DNA from: Sporolactobacillus inulinus
Lineage (GTDB): Bacteria > Bacillota > Bacilli > Bacillales > Sporolactobacillaceae
Assembly: GCF_006539285.1 (NCBI RefSeq)
Contig: NZ_BJMS01000010.1
Location: 1-56,742 of the forward strand
Direction: 5' to 3'
Length of the DNA stretch: 56,742 nucleotides
The notes beneath the pieces were generated by a model, which searched no databases, was not told the origin of the DNA, and was given only the letters and a program-made list of their open reading frames with translations. Position numbers and translations under genes: made by a program. The number at the start of each line of letters is the position of its first letter. Within the stretch, counting starts at the first letter, position 1. Of the stretch, positions 53,381 through 56,742 are shown piece by piece.

Positions 53381-53706
53381 CAATCAGTCTCCTCCATGAA
53401 TAAGTCCACAATTTCCTTTACTTCGCGCCACTCATCGATCATTTCTCGAAAATAGGCTTTTCCGAGTGTGGTAATTTGGTAATATTTTCGCTTTCCACCA
53501 TGGGAATGCTCGCCATAATAAGAGTCAATCAAATGCTTCTTTTCAAGTCTTTGAAACACGGCATAAAGTGTCGCTTCTTTAATTTCAAAGCGCCCTTCCG
53601 TTTTACGGCTTACTTTTTTTGAAAGCTCGTAGCCGTACGAATCGCCATCTTTAAGTAGTCGCAGAATGATTGAGTCAAGATGCCCTCGTAATATATCGCT
53701 GCGAAT
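53380..53706 (-). CDS. PadR family transcriptional regulator with ATT start
   Basis: The frame reads IRSDILRGHLDSIILRLLKD, then GDSYGYELSKKV, EATLYAVFQRLEKKHLIDSY, GKRKYYQITTLGKAYF and ends FMEETD, a full PadR winged helix of about 108 residues with its C-terminal dimer helix. No ATG, GTG or TTG lies before the conserved domain. GGAGG at 53714-53718 is seven bases from ATT 53706 (and four from a second ATT at 53709), so ATT is the likely start, as in infC. It shares TGATG with the HAAS gene. A sigma-A promoter with tandem repeats lies upstream, suggesting autoregulation. Confidence 0.85.
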   Translation of the reverse strand: MRSDILRGHLDSIILRLLKDGDSYGYELSKKVSRKTEGRFEIKEATLYAVFQRLEKKHLIDSYYGEHSHGGKRKYYQITTLGKAYFREMIDEWREVKEIVDLFMEETD

Positions 53707-53730
53707 AATACCGCCTCCCGCTTAATCGGT

Positions 53731-53777
53731 AATTACTCTATCTGATGTAGCAATAATAGCATGAATTACTCTGTCAG
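53731..53777. repeat. Tandem 14-bp repeats flanking the padR promoter (candidate operators)
   Basis: AATTACTCTATCTG (53731-53744) and AATTACTCTGTCAG (53764-53777) differ at only two positions and have the same orientation, 33 bases apart, roughly three helix turns. One covers the -35 side and the other lies after the -10. A partial inverted copy, AGTAATAGAT, follows at 53782-53791. Confidence 0.55.
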
Positions 53778-53781
53778 TCAA
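53753..53781 (-). promoter_or_regulatory. Sigma-A promoter of padR
   Basis: On the minus strand TTGACT (53781-53776) and TATTAT (53758-53753) are spaced by exactly 17 bases. Confidence 0.75.
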
Positions 53782-53953
53782 AGTAATAGATAAATAATCG
53801 AATGCAGATCTCATTTACAAGTAATGAATATGCTCCGGCTACCGAGAGCGTTTCCTCGGCTTACTCCAGCATGTCTCGTCAACAAAGCGCGATTGTACAG
53901 GAACTTGAGCACCCACGCGTTGGTCTCGCAATCTTTTGCTTCTTTTACCTATT

Positions 53954-53982
53954 AAAAAGGACCGGGCTAATTCCCGATCCAT
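53954..53982 (-). terminator. Terminator of the ABC exporter operon
   Basis: On the minus strand GGATCGGG pairs with CCCGGTCC, then a T run, directly after the permease gene. Confidence 0.8.
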
Positions 53983-53992
53983 GAATGTATCC

Positions 53993-55237
53993 TTATTTTG
54001 AAAGCAGTATCGCTTGTTTTATTTTCTTAATAATGGAGCCGTTACTATAGGTGAGCACTGAGCCACGATAGAAACGCAAACTGAACAGGAACAAGCCAAT
54101 GATCGTAAGCACGAGGAATACAAGCGAGACAAAGGCCTGCCAAAGCGCCATATCGGTTGCCCCAATTCGCATCGGCATGATCATCGATGCTGTAAATGGG
54201 ACGTACGAGAAGATTTTGATGAGCATCGTATCCGGATTACTCATTCCGCTGATTGCGATAAAAAAGCCAACCATAAGCAGCATCGTCACCGGCATCACCG
54301 CTTGACCAACATCCTGAACTTTATTGACGAGCGATCCCAGCACTGCTCCAACAAGTGTATAGAGCAGACAGGCAAGAAAGAAAAACAGAATCGCAAAAAC
54401 TGTATAGCCCAGCGTCAGTTCGCTCAATAGAGTACTGACCATGTCCCAGTACTTACCGTCCTGGAACGCGCGTGCCATAAGTAATGCACCACCGATCAAT
54501 ACAATAAACTGAGTCATCGCCAAAGCCAAGGTACCAAAAACGCGGGACAATAAATGGGTAACCGGCGACGTGCTTGAGATGATAATCTCCATAATTCGCG
54601 AGTCCTTCTCTGCCGCAATCTCAGAGGAAATAATCGACAGGTAGGATAATACAAACAGATAGATGATAAACGCAACCGCATAGGAAACAAGAGTTGCCGT
54701 TGACTTTTGTCCGCTTGTTTTTCCATTTTCAGCATTCTTGGTCAGCACTTTTTGATGGAGTTCAATCTTTTGATTCATAATTTTCTGTGCCTGTTCGGCG
54801 CTTAAATTTAACTGCTGGATCGTAAACAGTTGGTTTGCTGCACGGGTCTGTTCTTCCAGCATTTGCTGATCTGTTAATTGAAGCGGATTTTTCGTCTTAA
54901 GTTCTGCCTGTAAGGCACCTTTCTGATCCAGTGAGAGCACAAGCAGCGCATCCGTTTTTCCCTTAACGATGCGCTGTTCTTCCTGATGTACAGAACGTGT
55001 TGTCGGTGTAAATTTTATCTGTTTGCTGCTGTGAAAATAGGTTGCTGCCTGCGCATTCGTCTGATCAGAGACTGCAACGGTCATCGGCTTATCATCAGAA
55101 GAAAACCAGCTGCTGATCGTTGGCCACATAAAAAAACAGGCAATTCCGGCAAGCATAATCAACGTAGTAATTAGAAAAGATTTGGCCTTTAGCTTATTCG
55201 TGTAGGATTGAGAGAAGAGCAGAATGAATTTATTCAC
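53993..55237 (-). CDS. ABC-2 type permease (NatB/YhaP-like)
   Basis: The 414-residue product has one membrane helix at about 21-41, a large outside domain of about 140 residues (with HSSKQIKFTPTT), and five or six helices in the C-terminal half beginning SYAVAFIIYLFVLSYLSIISSEIAAEKDSRIMEIIISSTSPVTHL; the last phrase is typical of the NatB/YhaP exporters. I prefer GTG 55237, inside the end of the ATPase gene, giving an eight-base overlap. With the ATPase it would form an exporter; Na+ is the substrate of the named relative, but peptides or antibiotics are equally possible. Confidence 0.85.
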   Translation of the reverse strand: MNKFILLFSQSYTNKLKAKSFLITTLIMLAGIACFFMWPTISSWFSSDDKPMTVAVSDQTNAQAATYFHSSKQIKFTPTTRSVHQEEQRIVKGKTDALLVLSLDQKGALQAELKTKNPLQLTDQQMLEEQTRAANQLFTIQQLNLSAEQAQKIMNQKIELHQKVLTKNAENGKTSGQKSTATLVSYAVAFIIYLFVLSYLSIISSEIAAEKDSRIMEIIISSTSPVTHLLSRVFGTLALAMTQFIVLIGGALLMARAFQDGKYWDMVSTLLSELTLGYTVFAILFFFLACLLYTLVGAVLGSLVNKVQDVGQAVMPVTMLLMVGFFIAISGMSNPDTMLIKIFSYVPFTASMIMPMRIGATDMALWQAFVSLVFLVLTIIGLFLFSLRFYRGSVLTYSNGSIIKKIKQAILLSK

Positions 55238-56129
55238 CTTTACCTGCCACCTTTCGTGTAAAGAGTTCCTCAAGCGACAGATAGTCTAAGCTGAATCGTT
55301 CGATAAAGCCGTTCTTTGCAAGTGTTTGAAAGATCGGCCGTGCATCATGTTCATGGTGCAAGCGCAAACGATACATTTCTTTTTCTTTCGTAACCGACTG
55401 GACCCCTGGAAGCGCTGCGAGTTCAGTCTTGTCATATGGCCCGCGAATGGTCAAGTTTATTTTCCCGTATTGTTTTTTCAGATCGAGAATTGCTCCTGAG
55501 AATAGTGACTTCCCCTTTTTGAGCAGACAAATATGATCGCACAGCTCTTCGACATGATCCATGCGATGACTGGAAAAAATAATCACGGTCCCCTCTTTTT
55601 TCAGAGAAACGACCGCATCCTTCAGTAATCCGGCATTTACAGGATCAAGCCCGCTAAACGGTTCATCGAGGATCAGTAATCTCGGTTTATGAATCAGACT
55701 GGCAATCAATTGTACTTTCTGCTGATTCCCTTTTGAGAGAGTCTCCGTAAGCACTTTTCGTTTCTCAATTAAATCAAATCGTTCAAGCCATTCACTAATC
55801 TCTTTTTTGAGTACTTTTTTAGGCCAGCTGCGTAATTGACCGAAGAACATTAATTGATCCTCGACAGGCATTTTCGGATAGAGCCCGCGTTCCTCAGGCA
55901 AATAACCAATTTGATCGCGTTCCAATCCGCGAATCGAATGATCTCGCCAGTTAATCTTTCCGGAGGTTGGTGCGAGCAAGCTTAAGATCATTCGAAAGGT
56001 AGTCGTCTTGCCTGCACCATTCTGACCAATCAATCCGAAAATTTCTCCTTCTTCAACCTTGAAACTAAGATGATCAACTGCTAAGAAGTTTTGAAAGCGC
56101 TTTGTTAAATGCTCTGCAGACAGTGTCAT
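55230..56129 (-). CDS. ABC transporter ATPase (NatA/YhaQ-like)
   Basis: The 299-residue product has Walker A GQNGAGKTT near residue 35, signature LSKGNQQKVQLIASL near 130, Walker B LLILDEPFSGLDP near 150, and SSHRMDHVEELCD near 190. The signature SKGNQQK is characteristic of the DrrA/NatA branch. A C-terminal domain of about 75 residues follows. It starts at ATG 56129 after GCGAGGGAA. It is the first gene of the two-gene exporter operon. Confidence 0.9.
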   Translation of the reverse strand: MTLSAEHLTKRFQNFLAVDHLSFKVEEGEIFGLIGQNGAGKTTTFRMILSLLAPTSGKINWRDHSIRGLERDQIGYLPEERGLYPKMPVEDQLMFFGQLRSWPKKVLKKEISEWLERFDLIEKRKVLTETLSKGNQQKVQLIASLIHKPRLLILDEPFSGLDPVNAGLLKDAVVSLKKEGTVIIFSSHRMDHVEELCDHICLLKKGKSLFSGAILDLKKQYGKINLTIRGPYDKTELAALPGVQSVTKEKEMYRLRLHHEHDARPIFQTLAKNGFIERFSLDYLSLEELFTRKVAGKGE

Positions 56130-56241
56130 TTTTTCCCTCGCTTCTCCATATTTTTACCTTTTTATTTTTCCTGTTGCTATATATTCTTTCATAGTTTACC
56201 AATTTCACTTATTCTCTTGCAACCGGATGACCGGATCGCGT

Positions 56242-56247
56242 TATAAT
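56242..56247 (+). promoter_or_regulatory. Probable -10 box of the DUF2871 gene
   Basis: TATAAT lies 36 bases before the start codon; TTGCAA is 19 bases upstream, longer than ideal for a -35. Confidence 0.4.
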
Positions 56248-56282
56248 AATCAGGAATACTAGAATCATTTGGAGGATTAGTG

Positions 56283-56693
56283 ATGAAAAAATTGTATGCG
56301 GCAGCACTCGGGTATATGATCGCCGGCCTTCTTTCCGGAATCTATTATCGGGAATTAACGAAGGCGATGAACTTTAGCGGCGAATCCATGCTCTCTGTTT
56401 TGCACACACATTTGCTGATTTTAGGTATGTTCTTTTTCCTTATTTTGATCAGCCTTGAAAAACTGTTTCATCTGAGTACGAACAAACGGTTTTCACTCTT
56501 TTTTTGGATCTACAATATAGGTGTCGTCTGGACGATTACTTTGATGGCGATTCATGGAACATGTGACGTGCTTGGTATCGCCTCAGGACCTGCAATCGCC
56601 GGACTCGCAGGAATGGGACATATTATTTTATCGATAGGGCTTATCCTTTTCTTCATTATTCTTAAAGATCGGTTATTTGATAAGAAAAACTAG
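56283..56693 (+). CDS. DUF2871 family membrane protein
   Basis: The 136-residue product has four membrane helices. The family features are IAGLLSGIYYRELTK near residue 15, SVLHTHLLILGMFFFLI near 38, a central ATIMAIHG-like IALMAIHGTCDVLG (here ITLMAIHGTCDVLG) near 86, and GMGHIILSIGLILFF near 112. It starts at ATG 56283, seven bases after GGAGG. The function is unknown; histidines inside the helices hint at a heme- or metal-linked role, which is only inference. Confidence 0.8.
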   Translation: MKKLYAAALGYMIAGLLSGIYYRELTKAMNFSGESMLSVLHTHLLILGMFFFLILISLEKLFHLSTNKRFSLFFWIYNIGVVWTITLMAIHGTCDVLGIASGPAIAGLAGMGHIILSIGLILFFIILKDRLFDKKN

Positions 56694-56742
56694 GCTACAC
56701 CCGGCCCTTAATCTCCAGCCATGTGTGGTGGGCTCGTGTCTT

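Noticed and set aside
53802-53984. 60-codon plus-strand ORF next to the padR promoter
   Set aside because: It has no ribosome binding site, and it runs into the terminator of the opposite-strand operon.

Overview
The window reads as ordinary chromosome from a spore-forming, low-to-mid GC Bacillota of the order Bacillales. A member of the Sporolactobacillaceae or a close relative is a reasonable guess, but no 16S rRNA or other marker here fixes it. Supporting signs are a spoIIP gene, a perfect sigma-K-type promoter in front of a coat-like protein, a perfect CIRCE operator, a TPP riboswitch before ykoE-ykoD-ykoC, strong AGGAGG ribosome binding sites, and a long block in Bacillus subtilis gene order. 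I see no prophage, insertion sequence, CRISPR array, tRNA or rRNA.

Layout. (1) 1-6.9 kb: the end of an upstream gene, oligoendopeptidase F, a chemoreceptor, SpoIIP, and an acyl-CoA synthetase whose promoter carries a 10-bp dyad. (2) 6.9-10.8 kb: a short-chain dehydrogenase, then the thiamin-precursor ECF transporter ykoEDC under a TPP riboswitch. (3) 10.9-25.2 kb: the conserved housekeeping block. Leftward it reads ypjD-dapB-mgsA-cca-birA and then, behind a structured leader, ypmB-aspB-asnS-dnaD-nth-ypoC. recU-ponA lie in the opposite direction, with yppE nearby. The bshB1-bshA, panBCD, dinG and ypmA genes found in this block in B. subtilis are missing. (4) 25.2-34.2 kb: mixed small genes, namely YitT family, amidase, coat-like protein, GNAT, a MerR-like/DUF3967 protein with its own palindrome, a YeiH-type exporter preceded by a 38-codon leader ORF, a stress-type SDR, a frameshifted YrvL-like gene, fructosamine kinase, and a 58-codon gene that seems to start at ACG. 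(5) 34.4-41.4 kb: htpG under CIRCE, a decayed histidine-phosphatase pseudogene, alaR-alaT, a divergent gpmA, a MATE pump and a small unknown protein. (6) 41.4-50.6 kb: a CoA-dependent acyltransferase-like protein, the complete branched-chain amino acid ABC transporter livJHMGF, and a second chemoreceptor of odd topology. (7) 50.6-56.7 kb: metA behind a GC-rich folded leader, an isolated plsX, a padR regulator with an ATT start and tandem operator-like repeats followed by a small HAAS-type membrane protein, a NatAB/YhaQP-like ABC exporter, and a DUF2871 membrane protein.

No dramatic new system stands out. The most useful leads are regulatory or translational: the structured leader before ypmB-aspB-asnS, the folded leader before metA, the leader ORF before yeiH, CIRCE on htpG, three genes whose best start is not ATG, GTG or TTG, the A8-tract frameshift in the YrvL-like gene, and the tandem repeats at padR. 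Coordinates, start choices and motifs were read by eye; family names come from remembered motifs, not database searches.
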